The notes under the pieces: generated by a model
What the model was told of the DNA's origin: nothing
What the model saw: the letters and a program-made list of their open reading frames with translations, nothing else
Databases searched by the model: none
Shown here: positions 15,761 to 26,569 of the stretch, piece by piece
Layout: each line of letters begins with the position of its first letter
Numbering within the stretch: the first letter of the stretch is position 1
Program-made: the position numbers and the translations under genes
Source: Pseudarthrobacter sp. IC2-21
GTDB lineage: Bacteria; Actinomycetota; Actinomycetes; Actinomycetales; Micrococcaceae
NCBI RefSeq assembly: GCF_034048115.1
Contig: NZ_CP139145.1
Coordinates: 3,038,001-3,102,000, forward strand
Direction of reading: 5' to 3'
Length of the DNA stretch: 64,000 nucleotides

Positions 15761-17443
15761 ATGACTGGCCTGAAACCCCTGAGCGACCTCGAGATCGCGA
15801 GGCAGGCCATCATCCGGCCCATCGAGGAAATTGCGGCGGCAGCGGGCATCAACGGCGAGGCTCTGGAACTCTATGGCCGGTACAAAGCCAAGGTTGACCC
15901 GGCCCTGCTGACGGCCCCCCGGCCGGCCGGGCGGGTGGTGCTGGTCTCCGCCATGTCACCCACGCCCGCCGGGGAGGGAAAGTCCACCACCACGGTGGGG
16001 CTGGCCGACTCGCTGGCCCGGGCCGGGCACAAGGTGATGATCGCGCTGCGGGAGCCCTCGCTGGGGCCGGTGCTGGGCATGAAGGGCGGGGCCACCGGCG
16101 GCGGCTATTCCCAGGTGCTGCCGATGGACGAGATCAACCTGCACTTCACCGGCGACTTCCACGCGGTGACCTCAGCGAACAACGCCTTGATGGCCCTGGT
16201 GGACAACCACATCTACCAGGGCAACGAGCTGAACATCGACCCCCGACGAATGACGTTCAAACGGGTCCTGGACATGAATGACCGCGCCCTCCGCGAAGTG
16301 ATCATCGGCCTTGGCGGGCCCACCCAGGGAGTGCCGCGCCAGGACGGGTTCGACATTACGGTGGCCTCAGAAATCATGGCGGTCTTCTGCCTGGCCGCGA
16401 ACCTGGCGGACCTCCGCGAGCGGCTGGGCCGGATCACTTTCGGCTACACGTACTCCCGGACCCCTGTCACGGTTGCGGATCTCGGTGTCCAGGGTGCGCT
16501 CACGTTGCTGTTGAAGGAAGCCATCAAGCCCAACCTCGTCCAGACCATTGCCGGCACGCCCGCGCTGGTTCACGGCGGTCCATTCGCCAACATTGCACAC
16601 GGCTGCAATTCGCTGATCGCCACCCAGACGGCCCGGCGGCTCGCGGACATTGTGGTCACGGAAGCGGGCTTCGGCGCAGACCTGGGCGCGGAGAAGTTCA
16701 TGGACATCAAGGCTCGGGTGGCCGATCTGGCCCCCTCCGCCGTTGTGCTCGTGGCCACTGTTCGCGCGCTCAAGATGCACGGCGGCGTGCCCAAGGACCG
16801 GCTCACGGTGCCCGACCTCGAGGCGCTGCAGGCCGGCGTCGTGAACCTCCGGCGGCACATCCACAACGTGGAGAAGTTCGGTGTCACCCCGGTGGTGGCC
16901 ATCAACCAGTTCTCCTCCGACACCGCCGAGGAACTCGACTGGCTGCTGGAGTGGTGCGCGGCCGAAGGTGTGCAGGCCGCCGTCGCCGACGTCTGGGGGC
17001 GCGGCGGGGGCGGCGACGGCGGTGACGAGCTCGCCGCGAAGGTGGCGGCGGCGGTTTCCGCGCCGGGCAGTTTCCGGCACCTGTATCCCCTGGAGCTGCC
17101 TGTGGAGGAGAAGATCCGGACCATCGCGCAGGAGATCTACGGGGCCGACGGCGTGGACTTCTCCGTCCCGGCCCTGAAGCGGCTGGCCGACATCGAAAAG
17201 AACGGCTGGTCCGGGCTGCCCGTCTGCATGGCCAAGACCCAGTACTCCTTCACCGACGACGCCACCCGGCTCGGCGCGCCGAAGGGCTTCACCATCCACG
17301 TCCGCGACCTCATCCCCAAGACCGGGGCCGGCTTTATCGTGGCGTTGACCGGAGCGGTGATGACGATGCCGGGCCTGCCCGCCGCCCCCGCCGCCATGCG
17401 CATGGACGTGGACGACGCCGGCAACCCGGTAGGCCTCACCTAA
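15761..17443 (+). CDS. fhs: Formate--tetrahydrofolate ligase
   Basis: ATP-dependent synthesis of 10-formyl-THF from formate, feeding purine and fMet synthesis. At 560 aa it has the normal length. The P-loop [19 protein letters not shown] (about residues 67-85), [19 protein letters not shown], and the conserved [13 protein letters not shown] and [14 protein letters not shown] blocks are all present. It starts 9 nt after mshA with an AAGGAGAACCC ribosome-binding site, so the two may be co-transcribed. Confidence 0.97.
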   Translation: MTGLKPLSDLEIARQAIIRPIEEIAAAAGINGEALELYGRYKAKVDPALLTAPRPAGRVVLVSAMSPTPAGEGKSTTTVGLADSLARAGHKVMIALREPSLGPVLGMKGGATGGGYSQVLPMDEINLHFTGDFHAVTSANNALMALVDNHIYQGNELNIDPRRMTFKRVLDMNDRALREVIIGLGGPTQGVPRQDGFDITVASEIMAVFCLAANLADLRERLGRITFGYTYSRTPVTVADLGVQGALTLLLKEAIKPNLVQTIAGTPALVHGGPFANIAHGCNSLIATQTARRLADIVVTEAGFGADLGAEKFMDIKARVADLAPSAVVLVATVRALKMHGGVPKDRLTVPDLEALQAGVVNLRRHIHNVEKFGVTPVVAINQFSSDTAEELDWLLEWCAAEGVQAAVADVWGRGGGGDGGDELAAKVAAAVSAPGSFRHLYPLELPVEEKIRTIAQEIYGADGVDFSVPALKRLADIEKNGWSGLPVCMAKTQYSFTDDATRLGAPKGFTIHVRDLIPKTGAGFIVALTGAVMTMPGLPAAPAAMRMDVDDAGNPVGLT

Positions 17444-17730
17444 CCCGACGCTCTCTCACTTAATGCGGGTTTTCCGGCAACCCTCTCTCACTTAATGCGG
17501 GTTTTCCGGCAACCCTCTCGCACTCCCCGGGGCAGCCGCCACCGCTGAGGGCTTCCGGGCGCAGGTGGGTGCCGCCGTCGGCCGTTGAAGGCTGTTAAAG
17601 CCAGGACGCTCCCCCACCTTTTGGTGAGAGAGCGTCAGGCAAAACTCCACATTAACTGAAGGAGCGTTCGGGAAAAACCCACATTAAGTGAGAGAGCGTC
17701 CCGAGGGAGGGGCGGACGAAAAGGGGCGGG
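17444..17730. repeat. Intergenic repeat island with tandem and inverted copies
   Basis: There is no gene in this 287-bp gap between the convergent fhs and ino1 genes. Two tandem 32-bp units built on CTCTCTCACTTAATGCGGG and TTTTCCGGCAAC lie at about 17450-17481 and 17482-17513, followed by a decayed third start (CCTCTCGCACTCC). At 17671-17700 an inverted, slightly diverged copy (GGAAAAACCCACATTAAGTG, then AGAGAGCGTC) closes the island. A further degenerate inverted copy lies near 17623-17668. No transposase or spacer pattern is seen. It looks like a family of short palindromic interspersed repeats. Confidence 0.8.
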
Positions 17731-18816
17731 TTAGCGCTCCAGGTCGCCGCGGATGAAGGCCTCGACCTTTTCACGGGCGAGGTCGTCGTTGAACTGCTCC
17801 GGCGGGGACTTCATGAAGTAGCTGGAAGCGGAGAGCAGCGGGCCGCCGATGCCGCGGTCCAGGCCGATCTTGGCGGCGCGGATGGCGTCGATGATCACGC
17901 CGGCGGAGTTCGGTGAGTCCCAGACCTCGAGCTTGTACTCAAGGGAGACGGGCGCGTCGCCGAAGTTGCGGCCCTCGAGGCGGACGAAGGCCCACTTGCG
18001 GTCGTCGAGCCACTGGACGTAATCGGACGGGCCGATGTGGACGTCGCGCGGGGCGATGTCGGCTTCGACGTTGGAGGTGACGGCCTGGGTCTTGGAGATC
18101 TTCTTGGACTCGAGGCGGTCGCGCTCCAGCATGTTCTTGAAGTCCATGTTGCCGCCGACGTTCAGCTGGTATGTGCGGTCCAGGGTCACGCCGCGGTCTT
18201 CGAACAGCTTGGCCATGACACGGTGCGTGATGGTGGCACCGATCTGGCTCTTGATGTCGTCGCCCACGATCGGCACGCCGGCGGCGGTGAACTTGTCGGC
18301 CCACGCCTTGGTGCCGGCGATGAAGACGGGCAGGGCGTTGACGAAGGCAACGCCGGCGTCGATGGCAGCCTGGGCGTAGAACTCGGCCGCTTCCTGGGAC
18401 CCAACGGGCAGGTAGCAGACCATGACGTCGGCTTTGGCGTCCTTGAGGGCCTGAACCACGTCAACGGGTTCCTCGGTGGACTGCTCGATGGTCTCGAGGT
18501 AGTACTTGCCGAGGCCGTCCAGGGTGTGGCCGCGCTGGACGGTCACGCCGGTGGGGGGAACTTCGGCGATCTTGATGGTGTTGTTTTCGCTGGCGAGGAT
18601 GGCATCGGCCAGGTCAACGCCGACCTTCTTGCCGTCCACATCAAACGCGGCAACAAACTGGACGTCGTTGACGTGGTACTTGCCGAACTCAACGTGCATC
18701 AGACCCGGGATCGTGGCCTGGGGATCGGCGTCGCGGTAGTACTGCACACCTTGGACGAGCGAGGCGGCGCAGTTACCCACACCAACAATGGCAACACGAA
18801 TCGGATTTGCAGACAC
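17731..18816 (-). CDS. ino1: Inositol-3-phosphate synthase (actinobacterial Ino1)
   Basis: Converts glucose-6-phosphate to 1L-myo-inositol-1-phosphate with NAD+. 361 aa, the compact actinobacterial form. The N-terminal NAD motif is [20 protein letters not shown]; conserved active-site segments include [24 protein letters not shown] and [20 protein letters not shown]. The product feeds MshA (mycothiol) and phosphatidylinositol. The GTG start at 18816 is preceded by AAGGAGTTCC. A TAAGAT sequence at 18910-18915 (minus strand) may be its -10, giving a leader of about 90 nt. Confidence 0.95.
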   Translation of the reverse strand: MSANPIRVAIVGVGNCAASLVQGVQYYRDADPQATIPGLMHVEFGKYHVNDVQFVAAFDVDGKKVGVDLADAILASENNTIKIAEVPPTGVTVQRGHTLDGLGKYYLETIEQSTEEPVDVVQALKDAKADVMVCYLPVGSQEAAEFYAQAAIDAGVAFVNALPVFIAGTKAWADKFTAAGVPIVGDDIKSQIGATITHRVMAKLFEDRGVTLDRTYQLNVGGNMDFKNMLERDRLESKKISKTQAVTSNVEADIAPRDVHIGPSDYVQWLDDRKWAFVRLEGRNFGDAPVSLEYKLEVWDSPNSAGVIIDAIRAAKIGLDRGIGGPLLSASSYFMKSPPEQFNDDLAREKVEAFIRGDLER

Positions 18817-18924
18817 GGAACTCCTTTGAAGACAACCTCAGCCGCCAGTGCGGTCCATGCCGGAATTACGACGGCGGCGCGCTGGCAGTGCACCAAATGG
18901 CGCTTTACCATCTTACCCAACCAA

Positions 18925-18954
18925 GCGGGGGCCGGGATTGTTCCCGGCCCCCGC
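18925..18954 (-). terminator. Intrinsic terminator downstream of the aldo/keto reductase gene
   Basis: GCGGGGGCCGGG (18925-18936) and CCCGGCCCCCGC (18943-18954) form a perfect 12-bp stem with a 6-nt loop. On the minus strand it is followed by TTGGTTGGG. It lies between the aldo/keto reductase stop and the ino1 promoter region. Confidence 0.75.
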
Positions 18955-18975
18955 AACGTGAAAGGTGCAGTTAAG

Positions 18976-20013
<1,038 letters not shown>

Positions 20014-20020
20014 GCGTCCA

Positions 20021-20026
20021 ATCCTG
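20021..20026 (-). promoter_or_regulatory. Possible leaderless -10 box for the aldo/keto reductase gene
   Basis: On the minus strand CAGGAT, 7 nt (TGGACGC), then ATG at 20013. The first base departs from TANNNT, so confidence is lower than for the other boxes. Confidence 0.4.
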
Positions 20027-20066
20027 TCATTTGGTGGCGGACGCAGTGGAGCGCCCGCCGGGCAAC

Positions 20067-21842
20067 TTATGCCGCGTCGGTCAGAACCGCCGCGCTGTGC
20101 GCAGCCAGAACAAAGGTGTCGCCGTCCGCAGCAGAGGCATCGTCCGTGGCGAGCAGCACAGCGCCCCGCACCGCGTCGAGCCGGACCGGCTCCGCGGAGA
20201 AGTTCAGCAGTACCTCCACGGACCCGCGGCGGAAACGCAGCCAGCCGGCGTCGTCGTTGTAGGTCACGTCAGTGGCCGCGAATCCCAGCCCGGCGAGGTC
20301 CGGGTGTTCGCGCCGCAGTGCGGTCAGGGACCGGTAGAGCGCCAGCAGCTTCGCGTGGTCTCCCATGGAAGCCTCAGCCCAGTTGAGCTTGGAGCGGCGG
20401 AACGTCTCGGGATCCTGCGGGTCGGGTACGACGGCGGGATCCCACCCCATGCGTTCGAACTCGCGGATCCTGCCCTCCGCCGTCGCCTTGCCCAAGTCCG
20501 GTTCGGGGTGTGAGGTGAAGAACTGCCACGGCGTGGACGCCGCGTATTCCTCCCCCATGAACAGCATGGGCGTGAACGGCGAGGTCAGGGTCAGCACGGC
20601 AGCAACGGCCAGCGGGCCGTAGGCCAGCGACTGCGACAGCCGGTCGCCCACCGCCCGGTTGCCGATCTGGTCGTGGTTCTGGTTGCAGACCACCAGGGCC
20701 GACGGGTGGACCAGCGACGTGTTGATGGGCCGGCCGTGGTGGCGTCCGCGGAAACTGGAGTAAGTGCCGTCGTGCAGGAAGCCGTCCTTGAGGACCTTGG
20801 CCAGCACGCCGAGGGATGCAAAGTCGGCGTAGTACCCGGTGGTCTCGCCGGTGACGCTGACGTGCACGGCGTGGTGGAAGTCGTCGCTCCACTGCCCGGC
20901 GAGCCCGTAGCCGTTGGCCGCGCGGGGGTAGATCAGCCGCGGATCGTTCAGGTCCGACTCCGCAATGAGCGTCTTGGGCAGCCCGGTCTCCGCCGAAATG
21001 GCCGCCCCCAGCGCACCCAGATCCTCCAGGAGAGGCACGGCCCGCTCGTCACGGAAGGCGTGGACGGCGTCCAGCCGCAGGCCGTCCACATGGTAGTCGC
21101 GGAGCCACAGCGCCGCGTTGTCCAGGATGTATTCACGGACGACGTCGGAGCCCGGGCCATCGAGGTTGACCGAGTCGCCCCAGGTGTTGGCGTCGCCCTG
21201 CTTCAGATACGGTCCGAACTGCGGCAGGTAGTTTCCGCTGGGGCCCAGGTGGTTGTAGACCACGTCCTGGATGACACCCAGCCCGGCAGCGTGCGCGGCG
21301 TCCACAAAGCGCTGGTAGGCCGCCGGCCCGCCGTAGCCTTCGTGCACCGCGTACCACTGCACGCCGTCGTAGCCCCAGTTGTGGGTGCCGTTGAACGCGT
21401 TGACCGGGAGCAGTTCCACAAAATCGATGCCGAGGTCCGCGAGGTATTCGAGCTTGCCGGCCGCCGCCTCCAGGGTGCCGTCCGGGGTGAAGGTCCCCAC
21501 GTGGAGTTCGTAGATGACCGAGCCGCGCAGGTTTTTCCCCTGCCAGCCCGCGTCCTGCCAGGCGTGGGAGGCGGGATCGTAGGTCCGGGACAGGGCATGC
21601 ACGCCGTCCGGGACCCGCCGCGACCGCGGATCCGGCAGCGGGCGGGTTCCGCCGTCGAGCAGGTAGCCGTAGTCCACCTCGGCCTCCGCGGGGGCGTCGG
21701 GTGCGGACCACCAACCTTCCGCGCCCGGGGCTGCGGCCACCTGCTTCATGGGGTACTGCTGTCCGTTGGCGAGCAGGACCACCGCGGAGGCGTTGGGCGC
21801 CCAGACATCGAACCGCTCGGATCCGGCGTTGACCAGAGTCAT
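20067..21842 (-). CDS. treZ: Malto-oligosyltrehalose trehalohydrolase
   Basis: A GH13 enzyme releasing trehalose from maltooligosyl-trehalose, 591 aa. An N-terminal carbohydrate-binding-like domain (about residues 1-95, [14 protein letters not shown]) precedes the barrel. GH13 signatures are [26 protein letters not shown] with the nucleophile Asp, [11 protein letters not shown] with the acid Glu, and [13 protein letters not shown]. The start at 21842 overlaps the treY stop (ATGA). Last gene of the treX-treY-treZ operon, which makes trehalose from glycogen or maltodextrin as a compatible solute. Confidence 0.95.
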   Translation of the reverse strand: MTLVNAGSERFDVWAPNASAVVLLANGQQYPMKQVAAAPGAEGWWSAPDAPAEAEVDYGYLLDGGTRPLPDPRSRRVPDGVHALSRTYDPASHAWQDAGWQGKNLRGSVIYELHVGTFTPDGTLEAAAGKLEYLADLGIDFVELLPVNAFNGTHNWGYDGVQWYAVHEGYGGPAAYQRFVDAAHAAGLGVIQDVVYNHLGPSGNYLPQFGPYLKQGDANTWGDSVNLDGPGSDVVREYILDNAALWLRDYHVDGLRLDAVHAFRDERAVPLLEDLGALGAAISAETGLPKTLIAESDLNDPRLIYPRAANGYGLAGQWSDDFHHAVHVSVTGETTGYYADFASLGVLAKVLKDGFLHDGTYSSFRGRHHGRPINTSLVHPSALVVCNQNHDQIGNRAVGDRLSQSLAYGPLAVAAVLTLTSPFTPMLFMGEEYAASTPWQFFTSHPEPDLGKATAEGRIREFERMGWDPAVVPDPQDPETFRRSKLNWAEASMGDHAKLLALYRSLTALRREHPDLAGLGFAATDVTYNDDAGWLRFRRGSVEVLLNFSAEPVRLDAVRGAVLLATDDASAADGDTFVLAAHSAAVLTDAA

Positions 21843-24157
21843 GCGTTTTCTCCGTCCACCGGTACCAGCAAAGCCACCGGGTAGGTACCCAGGACGGCGG
21901 CCACCGAAACGGTCCCGGCGGGGTACTGTGCGCCGGTGAGTTCGTCCCGCACCGCCGTGGGAAGGCCGACGGCGGTGTCCCGCCACCCGCCGTCGCGCTC
22001 CAGGCCCACGGGGAGCCGGGTGGCGAGGGTGATGGCCCCGGAGGCGCCTCGTTGGAACGCCAGCAGATGCTGCGCCGCGGCACCGGATGCGGTCAGTGGG
22101 TTGTAGTCCTGGAAGAGGTCGGGCCGGTCGCGGCGCAGCCGCAGGGCCCGGGAGGTGACCAGCAGCTTGCTTGCTTCGGTCCCCGCGGCGGGGAGGGTGC
22201 CGGCGTCGATGGCTGCCAGCTCGGTGACCCGCTGGGCGAAGTCGACCGGCCGCCGGTTGTCCGGGTCGGTCAGCGACCGCTCCCAGAACTCGGACCCCTG
22301 GTACACGTCCGGCAGGCCGGGCATGGTCAGCTGGATGAGCTTGGCTGCAAGTGAGTTGGACGCGGCGGCGGAGTCGATCCGTGCCACGAAGTCCTCCACC
22401 ACCCGGGTGACCCGGTCGTCGTCGAATGCCGCATCCACGGCCGCGGTGACGCTTGCTTCGAACGTTTCGTCCGGGTCGGTCCACGTGGTGGAGTTGCCGG
22501 CTTCACGGGCCGCCTTCTGCGCGTAGCCCTGCAGACGCTCCCGCGACGCCGGCCACGCACCGATGACCGCCTGCCACAGCAGGTTCTCGAACGGGCCGTC
22601 CGGTACCGGTGCCAGTTCGCGGAGGGTGTTCAGGGTTGCCGTCCACTCGTCCGGCAGTTCGGCGATCACCGAGATCCGGGCCCGGGCGTCCTCGCTGCGC
22701 TTGGTGTCGTGCGTGGACAGGGTGGTCATGGAGAGGGGCAGCTCTTCCTGCCGGCGCCGCATCCGGTGGTGGAACTCCTCGGCGGAAACGGAGAATTCGG
22801 TGGGCTCGGCGCCCACCTCGGTCAGCGTGCCGAGCCGGGTGTAGCGGTAGAACGCCGTGTCCTCCACCCCCTTGGCCATGACCATGCCCGACGTCTGCTG
22901 GAAGCGCACCGCAATGGGGTTGGCGGGATCGAGCAGCAACGGCAGCAGGACCCCCACAGCCGACGCCAGCTCCGGACGGTGCTCTGCCGCCGATCCGCAG
23001 GCCTCCTTCAGGATCTCCGCGCCCGTGGGCAGATAGGTGCGGTAGACCGGGAAGGACGCAATGATTTCGGCAATGGTGTCCGCGGCCTGCTCCAGCTCGA
23101 GCCCGGCCGAAGCGGGGACCAGGCGGGCCAGGCGCAGCACCTCGGCCCGCAGAATGCCGTCGGCAATCATCCGTTTCGTGCCGCGGATCATCTCCGCGTA
23201 GTCGGCCGGAGCGTCGGCACCGCGCAGGGCGGCGTCCAGCGCATCGAGCCCTGGCTGGCCCGAGGGGTCCACCAGGACGCGGTCCACGTCCGCCAGGGCG
23301 TCGTAGCCGGTGGTGCCCTCGCAGGCGAAGTCGCCGGGAAGCTCCTCCCCCGGCTCCAGGATCTTCTCCACCAGCACGTACGCGCCGCCGCTGATTTCCT
23401 TGAGCCAGCGCAGGTACCCGGCGGGATCGGCCAGGCCGTCCGGGTGATCCACCCGCAGCCCGTCCACCAGGCCGTCGTCGAACCAGCGCTTCACCTCGGC
23501 ATGTGCCTCGTCAAAGACCGGGCGGTCCTCCACCCGGATGCCGGCCAGTGTGGTGACCGCGAAGAAGCGCCGGTAGTTCAGCTCGGCGTCGGCGCGGCGC
23601 CAGTCCATCAGCTCGTAGTGCTGCCGGCCGTGGACCTCCTGCGGGGAGTCGCCGTCGCTGTACGAGCCCTCGGCCAGCGGGAACCGGTGGTCGTAGTACC
23701 GGAGCTCGCCATCCTTGACCTCGAGCTTGTCCAGGTCCGCGTCCGAGCCCAGCATCGGCAGCCGCACCTTGCCGCCGCCAAGCTCCCAGTCGACGTCGAA
23801 CGCTTCCGCGTACGGCGAGCCGCGGCCCTCCTGCAGCAGCGACCACCACCAGGGGTTCTGGACCGGCGAGGCCACGCCCACATGGTTGGGGACAATGTCC
23901 ACGAGCACACCCATGCTGTGGGCGCGGGCCGCCTTGGACAGCGCGAGCAGCCCTTCGGGCCCGCCCCGGTCCGGGTCCACTGAGGACGGATCGGTCACGT
24001 CATAGCCGTGATCGGACCCGCGCTCAGCGGTCAGGATCGGAGAGAGGTAGACCCAGTCGACGCCCAGTGACTTCAGGTAGGGCACCGTTTCAGCAGCGTC
24101 AAAGAGCGTGAAGCTGCTGCGGATCTGGAGCCGGTAGGTGGACGCCGGGGACTTCAC
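21839..24157 (-). CDS. treY: Malto-oligosyltrehalose synthase
   Basis: A GH13 intramolecular transglucosylase that turns the reducing end of a maltodextrin into an alpha,alpha-1,1 linkage; 772 aa. The N-terminus [18 protein letters not shown] and [20 protein letters not shown] are typical of Tre[29 protein letters not shown] with the nucleophile Asp, [15 protein letters not shown] with the Glu, and [19 protein letters not shown] complete the active site. It overlaps both treX and treZ by 4 nt (ATGA), suggesting coupled translation and stoichiometric products. Confidence 0.96.
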   Translation of the reverse strand: MKSPASTYRLQIRSSFTLFDAAETVPYLKSLGVDWVYLSPILTAERGSDHGYDVTDPSSVDPDRGGPEGLLALSKAARAHSMGVLVDIVPNHVGVASPVQNPWWWSLLQEGRGSPYAEAFDVDWELGGGKVRLPMLGSDADLDKLEVKDGELRYYDHRFPLAEGSYSDGDSPQEVHGRQHYELMDWRRADAELNYRRFFAVTTLAGIRVEDRPVFDEAHAEVKRWFDDGLVDGLRVDHPDGLADPAGYLRWLKEISGGAYVLVEKILEPGEELPGDFACEGTTGYDALADVDRVLVDPSGQPGLDALDAALRGADAPADYAEMIRGTKRMIADGILRAEVLRLARLVPASAGLELEQAADTIAEIIASFPVYRTYLPTGAEILKEACGSAAEHRPELASAVGVLLPLLLDPANPIAVRFQQTSGMVMAKGVEDTAFYRYTRLGTLTEVGAEPTEFSVSAEEFHHRMRRRQEELPLSMTTLSTHDTKRSEDARARISVIAELPDEWTATLNTLRELAPVPDGPFENLLWQAVIGAWPASRERLQGYAQKAAREAGNSTTWTDPDETFEASVTAAVDAAFDDDRVTRVVEDFVARIDSAAASNSLAAKLIQLTMPGLPDVYQGSEFWERSLTDPDNRRPVDFAQRVTELAAIDAGTLPAAGTEASKLLVTSRALRLRRDRPDLFQDYNPLTASGAAAQHLLAFQRGASGAITLATRLPVGLERDGGWRDTAVGLPTAVRDELTGAQYPAGTVSVAAVLGTYPVALLVPVDGENA

Positions 24158-26412
24158 TTAGCGGGACCCTTCGGTTCGGTGATTTTTTTCGTTTTCGCCG
24201 GCTCCGGCACCGTGGGGGTGCTCAGGGCGGCGGTTTCCGCGGTGGCCGTCTGCGACAGAGCGGCGAGCGACGCGGCCACGGAGTGGTCCGGTTCGGTCTC
24301 CTCCATGGTGTGCGCACGGAGCACCACCAGGGACTTTGCCGCCACGGGCAGGGCTTCGCCGGCCTTGACCGGTTCCGTGTCCGCGTTGTGGCCGGCGGTG
24401 TCGATGATGATGTCCCAGGCGGGCGCGTATTCATCGTTCGGGAGGGTGAAGTTCACGATGTCGTCGTGGGCGTTGAAGTACAGGACGAAGTTCACGTCCG
24501 TGATCCGGCGGCCGCGGTCGTCCTTGCCCTGGATGCCGTCGCCGTTGAGGAACACGCCCACCGACCGGCCGAAACCGCTGTCCCAGGCGTCCGGCTTCAT
24601 GGTCTCGCCCGAGGGGTCCAGCCATACGATGTCCGGCAGCCGCTCGCCTTCTCCTCGCAGCACGGGACGCCCGTCGAAGAACCGGCTCCGGCGGAACGTG
24701 GGGTGCTTGGCTCGCAGCGCGTTGACGGCGGCCGTGAACTCGATGAGGGGCTGATCGATGCTTTCCCAGTTGATCCAGGTCAGTTCGGAGTCCTGGCAGT
24801 AGCCGTTGTTGTTGCCCTGCTGGGTGCGGCCCAGTTCGTCGCCGTGCAGCAGCATGGGCACGCCCTGGGAGAGCAGCAGCGAGGCGATGAAGTTCCGCTG
24901 CTGGCGGGCGCGCAGCCCCAGGACGGCGGGATCATCGGTGGGGCCTTCGGCGCCGCAGTTCCAGGAGCGGTTGTGGGATTCGCCGTCGTTGTTGTCCTCG
25001 CCGTTGGCGTCGTTGTGCTTCTCGTTGTAGGACACCAGGTCCGCGAGGGTGAAGCCGTCGTGGGCGGTGACGAAGTTGATGGACGCCACTGGCCGGCGGC
25101 CGGAGTGTTCGTACAGGTCCGCGGAGCCGGTGATGCGGGAGGCGAATTCGCCCAGGGTGGCCGGTTCGCCGCGCCAGAAGTCCCGGACGGTGTCGCGGTA
25201 TTTGCCGTTCCATTCCGTCCACTGCGGCGGGAAGTTGCCCACCTGGTAGCCGCCGGGGCCAACGTCCCACGGCTCGGCGATCAGTTTGACCTGGGAGACT
25301 ACCGGGTCCTGCTGGATGAGTTCGAAGAAGGTGGAGAGCTTGTCCACGTCGTAGAATTCGCGGGCCAGGGTGGAGGCGAGGTCGAACCGGAAGCCGTCCA
25401 CGTGCATTTCGGTGACCCAGTAACGCAGGGAGTCCATGAGGAGCTGCAGGGAGTGGGGCTGGCGGACGTTGAGCGAGTTGCCCGTGCCCGTGTAGTCCAT
25501 GTAGTGCTTCTCGTCGCCCTCCATGAGGCGGTAGTAGGACTGGTTGTCGATGCCCTTGAAGGACAGGGTGGGGCCCAGGTGGTTGCCTTCGGCGGTGTGG
25601 TTGTAGACCACGTCCAGGATCACTTCGATGCCGGCGCGGTGCAGGGACCGGACCATGGCCTTGAAGTCCTGGACCTGCTGGCCGGTGTCGCCGGTGGAGC
25701 TGTAGGTGTTCTGCGGGGCGAAGAAGCCGATGGTGTTGTAGCCCCAGTAGTTGTTCAGGCCCTTGTCCTGCAGGGTTCCGTCATTGACGAACTGGTGCAC
25801 CGGCATCAGTTCGATGGCGGTGATGCCCAGCTTCTGCAGGTGCGAGATGACGGACGGGTGCGCCACGCCGGCGTAGGTGCCGCGCTGTTCCTCGGGGATC
25901 TCGGGGTGCAGCTGGGTGAGGCCCTTGACGTGGGCTTCGTAAATGACCGACTTGTGGTACGGGACGCGGGGCAGGTGGTCGCCGTCCCAGTCGAAGAACG
26001 GGTTGATGACCACGCCCATCATCATGTGCGATGCGGAGTCATCATTGTTGATGGTGTCCGGCTCTTCGCCCAGGTTGTACGTGAACAGGGACGGATCCCA
26101 GTCGATCTGGCCGTGCACGGCCTTGGCGTAGGGGTCCAGGAGCAGCTTGTTCGGGTTGAACCGGTTGCCGGACTGGGGGTCGTACGGGCCGTGGACACGG
26201 TAGCCATACTTCTGCCCGGGCTGCACCTGCGGGACGTAGCCGTGCCACACGTAGCCGTCCACTTCATCGAGGCTGAACCGGGTCTCAACACCGTCGTCAT
26301 CGAAGAGGCACAGCTCCACCTTTTCGGCGCGTTCGCTGAACAGCGCGAAGTTTGTGCCAGTCCCGTCATAAGTGGCGCCAAGCGGGTAAGCCGTTCCGGG
26401 CCAGATTTCCAT
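24154..26412 (-). CDS. glgX: Glycogen debranching enzyme (TreX/GlgX)
   Basis: A GH13 isoamylase-type debranching enzyme of 752 aa. It has an N-terminal CBM48-like region ([21 protein letters not shown]), then the barrel with [29 protein letters not shown] with the nucleophile Asp, [17 protein letters not shown] with the acid Glu, and [21 protein letters not shown]. It supplies linear maltodextrin to TreY and TreZ. About 60 Ala/Thr/Pro/Lys-rich residues at the C-terminus (after VLRAHTMEE) extend past the catalytic fold. ATG 26412 is preceded by GAGGAGCACGC. First gene of the treXYZ operon. Confidence 0.95.
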   Translation of the reverse strand: MEIWPGTAYPLGATYDGTGTNFALFSERAEKVELCLFDDDGVETRFSLDEVDGYVWHGYVPQVQPGQKYGYRVHGPYDPQSGNRFNPNKLLLDPYAKAVHGQIDWDPSLFTYNLGEEPDTINNDDSASHMMMGVVINPFFDWDGDHLPRVPYHKSVIYEAHVKGLTQLHPEIPEEQRGTYAGVAHPSVISHLQKLGITAIELMPVHQFVNDGTLQDKGLNNYWGYNTIGFFAPQNTYSSTGDTGQQVQDFKAMVRSLHRAGIEVILDVVYNHTAEGNHLGPTLSFKGIDNQSYYRLMEGDEKHYMDYTGTGNSLNVRQPHSLQLLMDSLRYWVTEMHVDGFRFDLASTLAREFYDVDKLSTFFELIQQDPVVSQVKLIAEPWDVGPGGYQVGNFPPQWTEWNGKYRDTVRDFWRGEPATLGEFASRITGSADLYEHSGRRPVASINFVTAHDGFTLADLVSYNEKHNDANGEDNNDGESHNRSWNCGAEGPTDDPAVLGLRARQQRNFIASLLLSQGVPMLLHGDELGRTQQGNNNGYCQDSELTWINWESIDQPLIEFTAAVNALRAKHPTFRRSRFFDGRPVLRGEGERLPDIVWLDPSGETMKPDAWDSGFGRSVGVFLNGDGIQGKDDRGRRITDVNFVLYFNAHDDIVNFTLPNDEYAPAWDIIIDTAGHNADTEPVKAGEALPVAAKSLVVLRAHTMEETEPDHSVAASLAALSQTATAETAALSTPTVPEPAKTKKITEPKGPAK

Positions 26413-26569
26413 GCGTGCTCCTCATTGTTGTTCGACATCGGGGCGGGCGAAATCATCGCCGCGCCACCCAGCCGGTGCAGAACCTATAGCTACGGTAGCG
26501 GGTGGGTGTGACTATTACGTTTCCAGGCCCCGTGTGTACTAAGCATGCTGACTTTACCTCACACCTCTG

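Noticed and set aside
17450..17700. Possible CRISPR array
   Set aside because: Units are directly adjacent without unique spacers, one copy is inverted, and no cas gene is present.
22709..23983. Plus-strand open frame opposite treY
   Set aside because: Shadow frame of a conserved enzyme; no start signal and no family motif.
24283..26511. 742-codon plus-strand open frame opposite glgX
   Set aside because: High-GC shadow frame: composition is Val/Gly/Glu/His-biased with no domain, while the minus strand encodes a full GH13 enzyme with all catalytic motifs.
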